Positions 35,565 to 47,608 of a stretch of DNA of 64,000 bases are shown piece by piece; positions within the stretch are counted from its first letter, which is position 1, and each line of letters opens with the position of its first letter. A model generated the notes under the pieces. That model searched no databases. It saw only the letters and a program-made list of their open reading frames with translations, and was not told where the DNA came from. The DNA comes from Dactylis glomerata. Taxonomy: Eukaryota; Streptophyta; Magnoliopsida; Poales; Poaceae. The position numbers and the translations under genes are program-made. Location of the stretch: NCBI GenBank assembly GCA_007115705.1, contig QXEO01000546.1, forward strand, positions 13,164,465 to 13,228,464, read 5' to 3'.

Positions 35565-37292
35565 TAAAGGGTTTCGCAACATAGTAAATCAAAAAAATTC
35601 CTACGGATGCGAACAAGAAAGCCAAGATCTAAATCAGGAGATGTAATCAACGAGAGAGATAGATGAGATCTTCATACCCTTGAAGAAATCGCACAGCGGA
35701 AACGTTCAACAGAACGTGGATGATGTAGTCGTACTAGTCGTCTCCTCCTCGCGATCCGATCTGATCCAACGCCGCAGGTGGTGATGCCTCCGAGAGATGC
35801 ACACGTACGGTGCAGCGATGTCTCCTCCTTTCTTGGTCCAGCAAGTATGGTAGAGATATAGATTGGATCAGCAGCACGACGACGTGGTGCTTATGGTGGA
35901 GAATTTTTACAGCAGGGCTTCGCCTACGTGCAGTCGCGAGAGAGAGATGTGGAGGGCAGCAGCTGGGCCGGCGGCTAGGGTTGGGTGAGGGGGAGGCTGC
36001 ACCCCGGCCCTCCCTTATATAGGAGGCTGGGCGGCCAGCTTGGCCCATCCTCCAAGCCCTAGGGCCGACGGCCAAGGGGTGGAGTGGGGGGCAAGTCTTC
36101 CCCCTTCCCTCTAGAACGTTCCCCTAGGGTTTCCCCTTTGGGCTGGCTGGCTGGGCCTTAGGGGCTTGGTGCGCCTGGCCCAAAGTGGCCATGACACTTC
36201 CTCTTAGGCCCATGCAGGCCTTTGTCAAGTGGGCCCACGTTGGCCCCACTCCGGAACCTTCTAGAACCTTTCGGTACAATACCGATAAACTCTGAAATGA
36301 TTCCGGAATCCAAAAACTGCTTTCCTTTATATGAATCTTATTCTCCGGACCATTCCAGAACCTCTCGTGATGTCCGGGATCTCATCCGAGACTCCAAACA
36401 AAAACTCAATAACCAATTATCCATTCCACCCTAGCATCAATGCACGTTAAGTGTGTGACCCTACGGGTTCAAGAATATGCAGACATGATCTTCTATCAAT
36501 AATCAATAGCGGGATCTGGAAACCCATATTGACTCCCACATATTCATCGATGATCATATCGGATGAACCACGATGCCAGGATTCAATTAATCCCATATAT
36601 GTATTCCCTTCGTCTCGCGATATTTTACTTGCCCGAGATTCGATCGTCGGTATCGACATACCTAGTTCAATCTTGTTCACAGCAAGTACTTTACTCGTTC
36701 TGTAATCCAATATCACTTCATGATTAACTCCTTAACCACATGCTTGGAAGCGGTGTTGATATCGATTACCGAGTGGGCCCGAAGTATATCTCTCCGACTT
36801 AGGAGGGACAAATTCCATATCGATACATACAACCCAACGAGTACTTTCCGATCACCTAAGAGACACCTTTATGATCACCCTTTCATAGGATGACGTTAGA
36901 TGACCTCAAAGCTCTCTTCCGGCACTAGGGAGTTGCATTATCTCATGGTCTAAGGAATACAATACTTGACATAGGAAAAAGCTTCGCAAAGATGAACATA
37001 ATGACACGATCTAATTGTTGTGCTTTATTTGGGTCTGTCCATCACATCATTCTCCTAATGACATGACCTCATTATTAATCGACAACTCATGTCTATGGTT
37101 AGGAAACCTTAACCATCATTAATCAATGAGCTAGTCTAGTAGAGGCGTACTAGGGACACGGTGTTGTTCATAAACCACACAAGTATTAATGTTTCCACTT
37201 AATACAATTATAGCATGGAGTATAAACATTATCATGAATAAGAAATATGATAATAACAATATTATTATTGCCTCTAGGGCATATTTCCTTCA
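35565..37292 (-). repeat. 5' LTR of the Copia element
   Basis: 1728 bp. The inner end has TA where the left LTR has TG (taaaggg versus tgaaggg), a mutated terminal dinucleotide. Followed by the target duplication TGGGT. Confidence 0.93.
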
Positions 37293-37297
37293 TGGGT

Positions 37298-37795
37298 GCC
37301 CCTAGCAGGAGTTCAAACTTCATCGGGTGGGAGATTTTTGGAGCGCTAACCTGGGCAATCTGGCTCACTCGAAATGATGTTGTTTTCAATAGAAAGATCA
37401 TTGGATCCCCAACTTATGTTCTTTACAAATATATTTTGTTGCTCACAGTGGAGGTGCATGCTTCCCGGCAAGCGTGAGGCAAGACAGAAGACGATGGTGG
37501 AGAAGCTAGAGACGGTGGCGCAAGAGATTCAGTTGATTTCAAGGGCAAGACGTGGGATCGGTTGATCTTCGCTGGAAGTTGCTTTGTAATAGAGTTTTTT
37601 CCTTTTGTCGGGGTGGTACTGGGAGTGTGTTCTGGTGTTGGTTGTATTGTTGTCTTTGCCTTTAGTTTCTTTCTTTTTTTGCTTCTCCTAGTTGAACTTG
37701 TATGCTGGGTTTACCCCCAAGGCTTGTTAAAACTGGGTATGCTTTCTATAAAAAGCAAGGCCGCCGAGCCTTTTCTCTTCAGAAAAAATTTATAC
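37298..37795 (+). mobile_element. Right part of the older LINE remnant (3' end)
   Basis: The plus-strand frame contains WEIFGALTWAIWLTRNDVVF, the end of a LINE zf-RVT domain, followed by a GT-rich 3' region, 'ggccgccgagcc' and a short A-rich tail near 37787. It joins 21866 once the Copia element and one TGGGT are removed. Only the end of ORF2 survives. Confidence 0.7.
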
Positions 37796-38350
37796 TGAAC
37801 TTTTATACTTTGCTAAACTTATTTTACCACTTTAAAGGTATATTTTTCTATTATTTATATCACAGGCTAACCACATAACAAAGTTATTAAATATTAGTTG
37901 GAGAATTATTTTTATATTTTATAATGTATATAGTTGAACACTTGCATTATGATAAGCTTAAACAATATATTGTGCTACTATTTTCTTCATAAATTATATG
38001 ATCAAAAGCATAAACCATTGTTTGACATACTATGATACTCCAACAAATATTTTAAAGCATGTGGTCTAAGTAAAATTTTAATAGCTGTATTTTATGTATG
38101 ATTAGGTAAGGATATTTACAGAAACTTCAAGAGTATATATGGTAACTTCAAGTGTACTGCTTGTACGTAAGATTAATCGGCACGAGATGGCATGGTAGGG
38201 TGGGGGAATACGTCAAGGAGGTGAATACGTCAAGTGTACTGAACCACTTCTCTCGTCTCCTTCCCATCGCCCCTTTCTTGAGAGTCAAAAGAGAGCTACC
38301 AACTCCCGCCCCTCCCTTCGCCACCGGTGTTTCCGGACGACGTGGATGAG

Positions 38351-38519
38351 CAGTGGCGAAGCCAGGTTATCAACGCCGTGTAGTCATCAGTTTGAGGTTG
38401 TGTAGTCAAATACATGTATTTCTATAAATTTTCAATTATTTTTTGCATACTTTCAGCTTATTTTGCCAAAAAACTATATAGTCAAATGACTACACAGCTT
38501 AGGCGTGGCTCCACCATTG
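38351..38519. mobile_element. hAT-like MITE, 169 bp
   Basis: The left end cagtggcgaagccagg and reverse complement of the right end, caatggtggagccacg, are inverted repeats. 8 bp flanks are tggatgag (38343-38350) and tggacgag (38520-38527), one mismatch. The inner arms share tgtgtagtca. Size, ends and 8 bp duplication fit hAT. Confidence 0.8.
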
Positions 38520-39040
38520 TGGACGAGGATGTGCGACGCAGGTTGTACATAGTGTAACACTAGTTTTAAGTTTTCCTAGAGGGGTTTGGCGTCATAACGA
38601 GTTTGAGATCTACCTGAGAGCTTCTGAGCGGCTCCTGGGCCCTCGTCCTCCTCCTCCTTCAAGTTCTCTGGTGGTTGGAGATCCGGGCGGCCAGATGTTC
38701 CGTGGCTACGGCTCTCCAAAAGATGCTCATTTTGTGTCGATTTTTTTTGGATTTGTCCTCTCTCTTCAAGCCTTTATAAACCTTCTTGGTGGAGAAGGTG
38801 GAGTGTGTGGAGAGGAGATCGACATTGTGACCTGGAGCACATTATTGGCAGCACATCGTTATTCTTGGGGCTGCTATTCCACCGATTCTGATAGCCGAAG
38901 GGCGGCTCCGAGAACCGGCGTTGCCTTTTTGGCGTCATCTTATCATCAGCCTCCTAGCCAGTGTGCCTAGAAGGAGCCCCTCCTGCAGCTTCAGCGCGAC
39001 ACATCTCGTCGACTCAGTCCCAAGTGGCCTAGTCCCCAAT

Positions 39041-39362
39041 ATACCTGGGCATATCATCGGGCCGGGCTGAGTCAGGCCGGGCCAGCAAAAAGCCCAACTC
39101 AGAAAACTGCTGCCCAGGCCCGGCCCGACCCGACTGTCGGGCCATGTTTTTCTGCCCAGGCCCGGCCCGTCGGGCCAAAATATTGTCGGGCCGTCGGGCC
39201 GGGCCTTCAGTAATTTCTCATTTTTTCTTGCCCAAGCCCGGCCCGTTACTCCTATCGGGCCATAAATTCCTGCCCAGGCCCAGCCCGACAGCATGCTTTG
39301 GCCTGATGGGTCGGGCCATTTTCGGGCCGGGCCGGTCGGGCCGGGCTTCCCATGCCCAACTA
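39041..39362. mobile_element. GC-rich TIR element made of 'cgggccgggc' motifs
   Basis: Flanked by an 11 bp direct repeat tagtccccaat (39030-39040, 39363-39373). Ends atacctgggcat and (reverse complement) tagttgggcat are followed by many copies of 'gcccggcccg' in both orientations, so the 322 bp can fold on itself in many ways. Non-coding; superfamily not assigned. Confidence 0.7.
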
Positions 39363-39549
39363 TAGTCCCCAATCACTAAGAAGATGTCGTTCTTCGAGAC
39401 TTCGTTCCGATCTCGATGAAGAAGGACCTTATGGCGTTTCTCTTTTGAGATCTATGATCATTTTGCATTTTCTGAGAATTTCTTTATAATTTTCATTATT
39501 TTTGAAGTCCTCTTGGTAATCTATAACCTCAGCGATGATATCCTTGCTG

Positions 39550-42500
39550 TGTAGTTCTATCACTCGTCCAATCTTAGCAAGGCAACCAACATTATTGTCT
39601 TCTGCTCAAATGCGCATTGTCAAGTGGGTTTGTTCAGCCATTTCGATCATCTTTTATTTGTTGATCACCACGAGTTTCTTGTAGAGGTAGTACTGTTGGT
39701 AGAACAGATTTGCCCCCCCTCCCCAATTTGTTTTTAGAAATAAACTGGCATTGTTTTTTCAAGATTTCTGACCCATTGAGTACCAGAGCCACCGACCGGG
39801 CTTTGTTGACCAACATGGCGGGTGCCCATTTTTAAATCAGGTAAGAGGAAGATTTCATGCTTGGTCCAAATTGATGGACATCCATCACAAAGCGCTGAAT
39901 AGAACCGGTCAATTTGGGGCAGGCTTGGTGTGAACATCCATCATAAACTACGGTACGGCCCCAAAGAAAAAAAGGTTAAAATAAAGATGCTAACCCAAAC
40001 AGGTCGATCATTTACTGCTCATGAGTGTCTCACGCTTTGGCGTTGGCCCTTGAGCCAGGAGCCGTCTGCGTCACCATCGGTGTCACCGACACGTGGCCCA
40101 CGCCGTTCAGCCGCTAGTTGGTCCCACTGGCTGACTTCTAGGTCGGGATGCGCTAGCTGTGCCGCGCGACCGCCACGGGGCTCCGTTTGCCTCCCCTGCG
40201 CCAGCGTCTGCCTTCCCTCCGTCGGCGTCGGCCTCCCTTTCATCGGCGTCGGTCTCCCCTTCGCCGTTGTGGGCTGCTGCTGCGAGCTTTCAAGGAGGAT
40301 TCCTAGTGAGAGGGAAGAAGGAGCTGACAAGTGGCCCTCATCTTCAAAATATTTGTAAAAAGATCCCTAATAGTTAGGTCGGTCTAATTTTTTACCTTAA
40401 TTACATGCACACCTTGCCACATCAGCACCGATAGTAGGACCCAATGTCAAAAATCGTGTTAATTAAGCTAAATCGAACCGTCAGTGTACATTGAAACAAA
40501 CTCGCGCAAAGCCAATATTTTTTTACAATTTCGCCAAATACTGGCTGTTTTGAGAATTTTCCACTGAAATGTGATGGTTTTGGAATTTTCTTCCACCCGG
40601 GCCGTTTAAATATGGAGGGAAAGGAGAGCATTGGCCTCTCCATTGCGGCGCGGCGAGCGGGATCCTCTGCGGCCGGAGAATCTGTGGAACCGATTCCTGG
40701 CTTGCGTCTCACACTTAGCCAGAGATTCCTTTTTCTGGTTAATTTTCCTGATATATTCGCAAAAAGGTGAAACTTTGCAGCCGTCCATGTGTTACAAAAA
40801 TCGCGGGTCAAATCCGTGGCGCATGACGGCTTTCTGCGGGACGCACTTGGTCTCGACATGGAGGTTCTCCGTAACGTACGCCGTGCACATTTGAAGACGT
40901 CTACTGTTGATACTGGTGTGCAACGGTATCTACTATTCAAATCTGAAAAAAAAAATTGTGGTAAAGTTGAAAGTAATGATAGGACTCATTTAAAAAACAA
41001 CGAGCGCTACTCAATCGTCTCTAAATATATGTTCTTTGTTCCGAAGCTAACGACAAACCCTCCAGGTTCAGCAAATAAAATACTCGCGGCAGCTGCAAAG
41101 TTATGCTAGGAAGCAACCTCCTCCCAATTCATTTTAATTTTCCAGTAGAAAAATTCTCCTGCTACAATATTTTTTGTACTTGCGGCAATGCTTTGTGAGG
41201 GCTGAGTAATACTAGCAGTGCGGTCCAGAGTAATGATTGCCCATATCGCTATCCAATCCAACCCGATCTGCTCCATCACACGGAGAAAATCGATCAGGAA
41301 ATCGCGCAGCGAAGCAACTGTATATTTGTCTGTTGAGAATTCAGATCTCCCAAGATAAATCCAGATCGCACCACAGGTTGCCTCCGGATCCTTTCGGCCG
41401 AGCAGAAAGGGGGCAGATCGAGAAACGTCGGCAGAGAAAGGAGCGGCCGGACAGACAGTGACAGGGACACGTCGGCGAGCGAGGCGGTCGGGGTCGGTCC
41501 AGGCCTTACGTGCTGTCTCGGCTGAAATGTGCAAAGCTTTGTGATTTCAACATTCGAGACTTTGTTTGCAAAGTGAAAGAGGAAACTGTTCAGTCAGGCG
41601 TTTTGTTTCGTGTACGGCTGTGGATCGGCAGTGTAACCAGGGTTAGTTGATCTTGATCATCCACCGGGCCATCTGCCGAATTGGGATATGCCTCCTTCGG
41701 CACTTTACTTACACGTGTGAAATATCTGTTTTGCTTTTGGGTTGGGCGGTTCGAACTTCGCAGGAATAAAGAAAGCGCTTATTATCCGTTCTGCATATGC
41801 GGTCTCTGTTCATCCGTGTCATGCGACGAACTGATCGAAGCTTATCAGGATACGTGCGTTTGTCTCGACGCTACTAAACCTGGCAATACTTGAGGAGTAC
41901 GTAACATGATCGACACGAGATGGCGTGGTTGAGAGGGAGTAGTAATATCGTTTGCTATTTATTGCTGCTATTTCAACTGCAGGTGCAGTCATGTGCTAGC
42001 TACCAGATGCATGTGCAAAACGTGTTCACGTTCTTTGCGTGTCTATCTCCATTTTTATCTATCAAATGGTTTGCGTATGTGCAGGCTCGATTATGTCTTT
42101 TCCATCACCAGCGCGCTTCTGTACCTGGGTTATCTCTCACGTGAATTTATCAAATGCCATGCAATGTTGAGCCGATAAAACAATGTGACGGAAAATTTAC
42201 AGCCTCAAACCGTTGCATCATTGTTTCACATATGCTCGTTGACCAACATACCAAATTGCTGCATCTTTCTGTAACAAATTACAACGTAACAAGCCGTCCA
42301 ATGCGGATTGCGTGGTGCTACATGTGAGCTCACTTCTAGCCAGAATGATGTCGTAGAATTATAAATTATTTTTGATAAATAACATGAATTTTGTCACAAA
42401 TGTAGTACAATATAAGATTTTATTTTATTTTATTTTTGGAACAGGAACTAACCAAGAGGCTAAACTAAAACTGAACTTTCTTAAGTGTAGTAGATGGTAT

Positions 42501-43098
42501 ATAATCTATATTAACATCAGAAACTTTTGATTTCCATTGGTAACCAAACTAATAATAGACTCGTAATCAAGAACCACTAAAAGATAGTTAACGAGAAGTT
42601 GGCACGCCATACCCTACATTTCGCAGTACCCTATGTCTAAGAGCAAAACCTTAATGTGAAAAAGGTGACTCATCGGAGTTTGATATTGTCGACTAGTTGA
42701 TTTCAATGAAAGGAAAACAACAAACTGTTTAGCTAGGTACATCAATATGATAACTGTAGTAGCCTTTTTGGATAATGAAATGCAAAAATTAATTTATATT
42801 GAACTCTTATAATTCATTAAAACTTAGTTTACCATTTTTTTATGGGTATAAAGTTCTATCATTTATATCGCAAGCTAACCACATAACGAAGTTAATTATT
42901 ATTACTTTGTGTTATTATTTGTTATATATTATAATATATTTAGTTGAAAAACACATGTGTTATGCTAAACTGAAACTATATATTATGACATTATTTTCTT
43001 CATAAAGTATATATTTATAGTTGCATTGACCATTTTTTGTTTAGATACTACAATACTATCATGGTAGAGATCTTTAAGGCATGTGGTATAAATAATAT
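39550..43098. repeat. Tandem unit copy C
   Basis: The longest uninterrupted copy of the unit. It starts with the MED26 3'-flank-like block at 39550-39720, then 40005-40140, the 'gggccgtttaaatatggagg' block at 40600-40740, 'gtgaaactttgcagccgtcc' at 40768-40910, the 'gagggctgagtaatactagc' block at 41198-41480, 41580-42180 and 42780-43098. It serves as the empty-site reference for insertions in A, B and D. No gene is recognised; short frames are not shared with the other copies. Confidence 0.8.
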
Positions 43099-43634
43099 GG
43101 GAAATAGTGGGATAACCACCATGATAGGTGTGCATATGCATCCCACCGTTGGATCTGGCACATGCAATATATTGGTCTCTAATTCTAACACACCGGCCAC
43201 TAACGCTGCTATATAGAGAGCACAACATGCATCATGCATCTTTTGTTTCTTTTCTCCTCCACGGCACTATAGATGTTGTCTTGGTTTTGTTTTCATTTCA
43301 TGCATGCGTTCGTCAGGCGCGTTTGCTACCGGTCACTCGCCAACTTTTGTTTTCTTTCCCCAAAGTTGCCACTGATTTTTGTTTTCTTTTCATGCATGCG
43401 TTCACACTGCCATCTTTTGAAAACTTTCCAAACGGCTGGGCACTACCCCCGGCCTTTTCTTTGCAGCATCCACTTATTTGGTTCTCTCTCCCCCCCCCAA
43501 AGGGTCCAGCCACTTTTGTTATCCTTTTTTCATCGCGGCCATATGTTTTTGGGTGCCAACTTTTTTCTTTCTACAACGTTTTTCTCTTCCCACTGACCAC
43601 AAATCACAAAAAGATCAAGATCTCATCCGCACCC

Positions 43635-45352
43635 TGATACGTCTCCAACGTATCTATAATTTTTTATGCTCCATGCTTGTTTTTACACCATTTGTCTACT
43701 GTTTCGTTACACTTCGTGGCACTTTTATGCATTTTCCGGAACTAACCTACTAACAAGTTGCCACAGTGCCAGTTCCCTGTTTTCTGCTGTTTTTATGTTT
43801 CAGAAGTGATACACAGGAAATATTCTCGGAATTGGACGAAACAAGTTCCTGAAGTCTTATTTTTCCCGGAAGCTTCCAGAGATCCGAAGAGGAGTAGGAG
43901 AGGGGCCACAGGCCAGGCTCACACCTGGCTGGCGCGGCCCAGGCCCTGGCCGCGCCGCCATGGTGTGAGGAGGCCTGGGGCCACCTCTGACATCGCCCCT
44001 TCGCCTGTAAAGACCCCCCGACGGGAAAAACCTAAGTACCCGATCACTTTTCCAGAACACATCGCGATCCGCCGCCGCCGTCGACCCGAAGATCGGGAGG
44101 GTCCAGAAGCTCTTCCCGGCACCCTGCCGGAGAGGGGAATCGCCACCGGAGGTCTTCTTCATCGCCATGCTTGCCTCCGGAGCGATGAGTGAGTAGTCTA
44201 CCTTGGACTATGGGTCCATAGCAGTAGCTAGATGGTTGTCTTCTCCACCATGTGCTTCATGTTTAGATCTCATGAGCTGCCCTACATGATTGAGATCACC
44301 GTTATGTAATTCTACATGTTTGGTTTGTTGGGATCCGATGAATATTGGTGTTATGATTGAGTTGCTATACTGAAATATATCTTATGTTATCTCTATGTTG
44401 TTGATGATCTTGCATGCTCTCCGTTGTTAGTAGCTATCTTGGCTGAGTAGTTGCTAGTGACTCCAAGAGGGGGTATTTATGCTCGATAGTGGGTTCATGC
44501 CTCTATTTAACCTGGGGGAGTGACAGAAACCTCTAAGGTTGTAGATGTGATGTTGCTACTAGGGAGAAAACAACATTCATATGCTCAAGGGCATATGCTT
44601 TATTTACATTACACACTTTGCTTAATGCAATTATCTGTTGTTCGCAACTTAATACTTGTGGAGTTCTCGGATTGATTCGCCACAAGTGGATTATTAGTCA
44701 TAGATGCAGTTGGATGGCGGTCTATGTATTTTGTTGTAATGCCCAGAGTAAATCTCATAGTGATCTTCTTGACATATCACGTTTATCTTTATTCTATCAA
44801 TTGCCCAACTGTAATTTGTTTACCCAGCATGTGTTATTTATCTTATGGAGAGACACCACTAGTGAACTGTGGACCCCGGTCCTATTTCCATCATATTGCT
44901 ATCACCTGTTTACTTTACTCGCACTGTTTACTTTACTCGCATACTTCTACTGTTTTCCACTCGATACACTCATAACCTTTGTTTCAAGCAAACCGGTGAG
45001 ATTGACAACCTCATCGCAAGTTGGGAACAAAGTACTTGGTTGTGTTGTGTGCAGGTTCCGCATTGCAGCTAGCAAGCAAAGCTTGGACGAGGCGTATAAA
45101 TTGTCCGAAGCTGTCGCAAACTAGCAAGCATCACCTTCAGTCGTTATTGTCTGCTCTTCTCCTGACCGATATACCTTGGTTTCTTAACTGAGGGAAAATT
45201 TGCTGCTATATTCATCATACCTTCCTCTTGGGGTTCCCAACTGGCTGGTCATTCACCACGCACAAGGAATCTTCTGGTGTTGTTGACAAGGACTTGAAGA
45301 ATAAGAAGCTCCTACATCAATTACATTCTCCCACGTCAACCACGCGCTAGCA
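43635..45352 (+). repeat. 5' LTR of the gypsy-type element
   Basis: 1718 bp. It lacks five bases near 45094 ('gaggcgtataaatt' where the other copies read 'gaggcgccatatataaatt'). Same family as the solo LTR at 23605. Confidence 0.95.
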
Positions 45353-45362
45353 GCTAATTTTC

Positions 45363-45380
45363 TGGCGCCGTTGCCGGGGA
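45363..45380 (+). other. Primer-binding site
   Basis: tggcgccgttgccgggga starts 11 bases after the LTR, the standard position, and is the form common in Triticeae gypsy elements. Confidence 0.85.
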
Positions 45381-45545
45381 AGAGTGGAAGACTTCTGCGA
45401 GGGGAGTTTTTCGCACACACATCCTTTACTTTGTTATTGATTTACTTTACTTTATTTATTTTACCTGCATCGTTTTATATCAAAAACCCAAAAAAATTAG
45501 AATCCTTGGTAGTTGTTTTTACTTGTTTACTTTCGTTTTGCTAAA

Positions 45546-46736
45546 ATGGCCAATCCCGAAAACACCAAGTTGTGTGACTTTACTAGCACGAACAATAGTG
45601 ATTTTATCTGCACTCTTATTGCACCACCTGCTCCTGCTGCGAACTTTTATGAGATTAAGCCTGCTTTGTTGAACCTTGTTATGAAAGAGCAATTCTCTGG
45701 TGCTAGTACTGAAGATGCTGCAGCTCATCTCAATAATTTTGTTGAGCTATGTGAGATGCAGAAATATAAGGATGTAGAAAGTGATATCATTAAGCTCAAG
45801 TTGTTTCCTTTTTCTTTGAGAGGAAAAGCTAAAGATTGGTTGCTGTCTTTGACTAAGACTAGTATTGATTCGTGGGCTAAGTCTAAGGATGATTTTATTG
45901 GTAGATACTATCCTCCTGCTAAGATTATATCTCTGCGTAGCAATATTATGAAGTTTACTCAGTTTGATAATGAATATGTTGCTCAAGCTTGGGAAAGAAT
46001 GAAATCTATGATAAAGAATTGCCCCACTCATGGACTGACTACTTGGATGATTGTCCAAACTTTTTATGCAGGTCTGAATTTTTCTTTGAGGAACCTATTG
46101 GATTCAGCTGCTGGAGGCACTTTTATGTCCCTTACCTTGGGTGCCGCAACAAAGCTACTCGACAACATGATGGTAAATTATTCTGAATGGCACACCGAGA
46201 GAGCTCCACAAGCTAAGAAGGTAAATTCTGTTGAGGAAACCTCTTCCTTGAATGATAAGATTGATACCATTATGGCTATGCTTGCTAATGATAGGACTCA
46301 TGTTGATCCTAATAATGTTCCTTTAGCCTCTCTGGTTGCTCAAAAAGAGCATGTTGATGTGAATTTCATTAGAAATAATAATTTTAACAACAATGCTTAT
46401 AGGAACAATTTTGCTAGTAACAATTATAGGCCGTATCCTTCTACCAATGGTAATGGTTATCGTAATTCTTATGGTAATTGCTACAACAACACTAGGGCCA
46501 CGCCCTCCGAGCTTGAGGTAATGCTCAAGGACTTCATCGGTAAGCAAACTGCTTTTAACAAGTCTGTTGAGGAAAAGTTAGGCAAAATTGATATTCTTGC
46601 TTCTAAAGTTGATAGCCTTGCTCATGATGTTGAACTTCTGAAATTAAAAGTGTTGCCTAATGATGTGAAAGAGAACAATTTTTTGCTACTGCTAATGCTA
46701 TTCAAGTTGGAATTGATGAAAATATTAGATTGTTAG
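45546..46736 (+). CDS. Retrotransposon gag protein
   Basis: From ATG at 45546 (MANPENTKLCDF); upstream in-frame codons exist but lack a better ATG. Residues about 45-200 match the gypsy Retrotrans_gag domain (AAHLNNFVELCEMQKYKDVE, LRGKAKDWLLSL, FIGRYYPPAKIISLRSNIMK, AWERMKSMIKNCP). An Asn/Tyr-rich stretch follows (about 280-320), with no CCHC zinc knuckle. Family role: forms the virus-like particle that packages element RNA. It overlaps the protease frame by a -1 shift; see the T TTT TTG run at 46679-46685. Apart from this the frame is open over its whole length. Confidence 0.85.
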   Translation: MANPENTKLCDFTSTNNSDFICTLIAPPAPAANFYEIKPALLNLVMKEQFSGASTEDAAAHLNNFVELCEMQKYKDVESDIIKLKLFPFSLRGKAKDWLLSLTKTSIDSWAKSKDDFIGRYYPPAKIISLRSNIMKFTQFDNEYVAQAWERMKSMIKNCPTHGLTTWMIVQTFYAGLNFSLRNLLDSAAGGTFMSLTLGAATKLLDNMMVNYSEWHTERAPQAKKVNSVEETSSLNDKIDTIMAMLANDRTHVDPNNVPLASLVAQKEHVDVNFIRNNNFNNNAYRNNFASNNYRPYPSTNGNGYRNSYGNCYNNTRATPSELEVMLKDFIGKQTAFNKSVEEKLGKIDILASKVDSLAHDVELLKLKVLPNDVKENNFLLLLMLFKLELMKILDC

Positions 46737-47608
46737 CGGAATTGCATGCCAGGTGGGAAAGAGAAGATGAGATGGCTAGAGAAATGAAGGTATGTTCCAT
46801 TACTACCTCTAATGATGTTGCTCCTAATGCTAGCAATCCACTTACTTTGATTGGGGTAGAGAAAACTCCCACTCCTTGTGTTAAAAAGCCTAAAACTGCC
46901 AAAACTTTTTCTCAAAAGAGTGCTGAAATTTTTCGGAGTGTGGGGGATGATAGCTCTATTTCTTTTAATGATTTTGATGTTGATGGCTGCAATATATCTG
47001 AAGTTATTTTGTTCTTGCAAAATCTTGCTTTGACTCCCAATGCTAGTTCTTTAAATGTTGCTTTTACTAAGCATATTACCAATGCTCTCATAAAAATTAG
47101 GGACGAAAAGTTGAAGCAAAAAGCTTCCGTTCCCAAGAAGTTAGAAGATGGTTGGGAACCCATCATTGATATACATGTTAATGGTTTTGATTGCCATGCT
47201 TTATGTGATCTAGGTGCTAGTATTTCTATCATGCCTAGAAAGATTTATGACATGCTTGATTTACCACCGCTTGAAAAATGTTATTTTGATGTTCCTATTG
47301 CTGATGTTGCTAATAAGAAACCTTTGGGAAGAATTAATGATGTTCCTATTGTGGTTAACAATAACCTTGTTCCCGTTGATTTTCTTGTTATGGACGTTGA
47401 ATGCCATGCTTCATGTCCTATTATTTTGGGAAGACCCTTTCTTCGAACTGTAGGTGCTATCATTGATATGAGAGAAGGCACCATCAAATATCAATTTCCA
47501 CTCAAGAAAGGTATGGAACACTTCCCTAGGAAAAGGAAGAAATTACTTTTTGACTCTATTCTTAGAGCAAATTATGAGCTTGATGCTTCATCACTTGATG
47601 TTACTTGA
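46730..47608 (+). CDS. Retrotransposon aspartic protease region, -1 frame to gag
   Basis: Open in the -1 frame relative to gag, with no good ATG at its start, so it is expressed as a gag extension or not at all. About residues 140-270 form a retropepsin-like domain with the catalytic motif as DLGAS (within ALCDLGASISIMP), a DVPIADV strand and the C-terminal ILGRPFLRT signature. It stops at 47606-47608 with no RT following. Family role: cleavage of the gag precursor. Either a programmed frameshift or a one-base deletion in a T run separates it from gag. Confidence 0.75.
   Translation: MLAELHARWEREDEMAREMKVCSITTSNDVAPNASNPLTLIGVEKTPTPCVKKPKTAKTFSQKSAEIFRSVGDDSSISFNDFDVDGCNISEVILFLQNLALTPNASSLNVAFTKHITNALIKIRDEKLKQKASVPKKLEDGWEPIIDIHVNGFDCHALCDLGASISIMPRKIYDMLDLPPLEKCYFDVPIADVANKKPLGRINDVPIVVNNNLVPVDFLVMDVECHASCPIILGRPFLRTVGAIIDMREGTIKYQFPLKKGMEHFPRKRKKLLFDSILRANYELDASSLDVT

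Larger units (their letters stand above)
21867..37292 (-). mobile_element. Copia LTR retrotransposon (BARE/Angela-like), minus orientation
   Basis: LTRs at 21867-23598 and 35565-37292 are bounded by TGGGT at 21862-21866 and 37293-37297. The terminal minus-strand sequence, tgaaggaaatatgccctaga, resembles the BARE/Angela LTR start. A minus-strand primer-binding site TGGTATCAGAGC lies at 35552-35563. The internal region has decayed gag, integrase, RT and RNase H, so the copy was mobilised by other elements. It contains a solo LTR (23605-25320) and another LTR element (28606-33727). Confidence 0.93.
37796..39549. repeat. Unit B 3' part, no gene
   Basis: 37796-38130 is the third copy of the block at 12150-12465 and 42780-43098. 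38130-39549 holds two small elements (38351-38519, 39041-39362) and otherwise unassigned sequence. The 39380-39549 stretch leads into unit C. Short frames here are not supported as genes. Confidence 0.6.

Noticed and set aside
43128..43637. 169-codon frame in unit C
   Set aside because: It runs across the MULE body into the LTR boundary; no domain and no counterpart in the unit A element.
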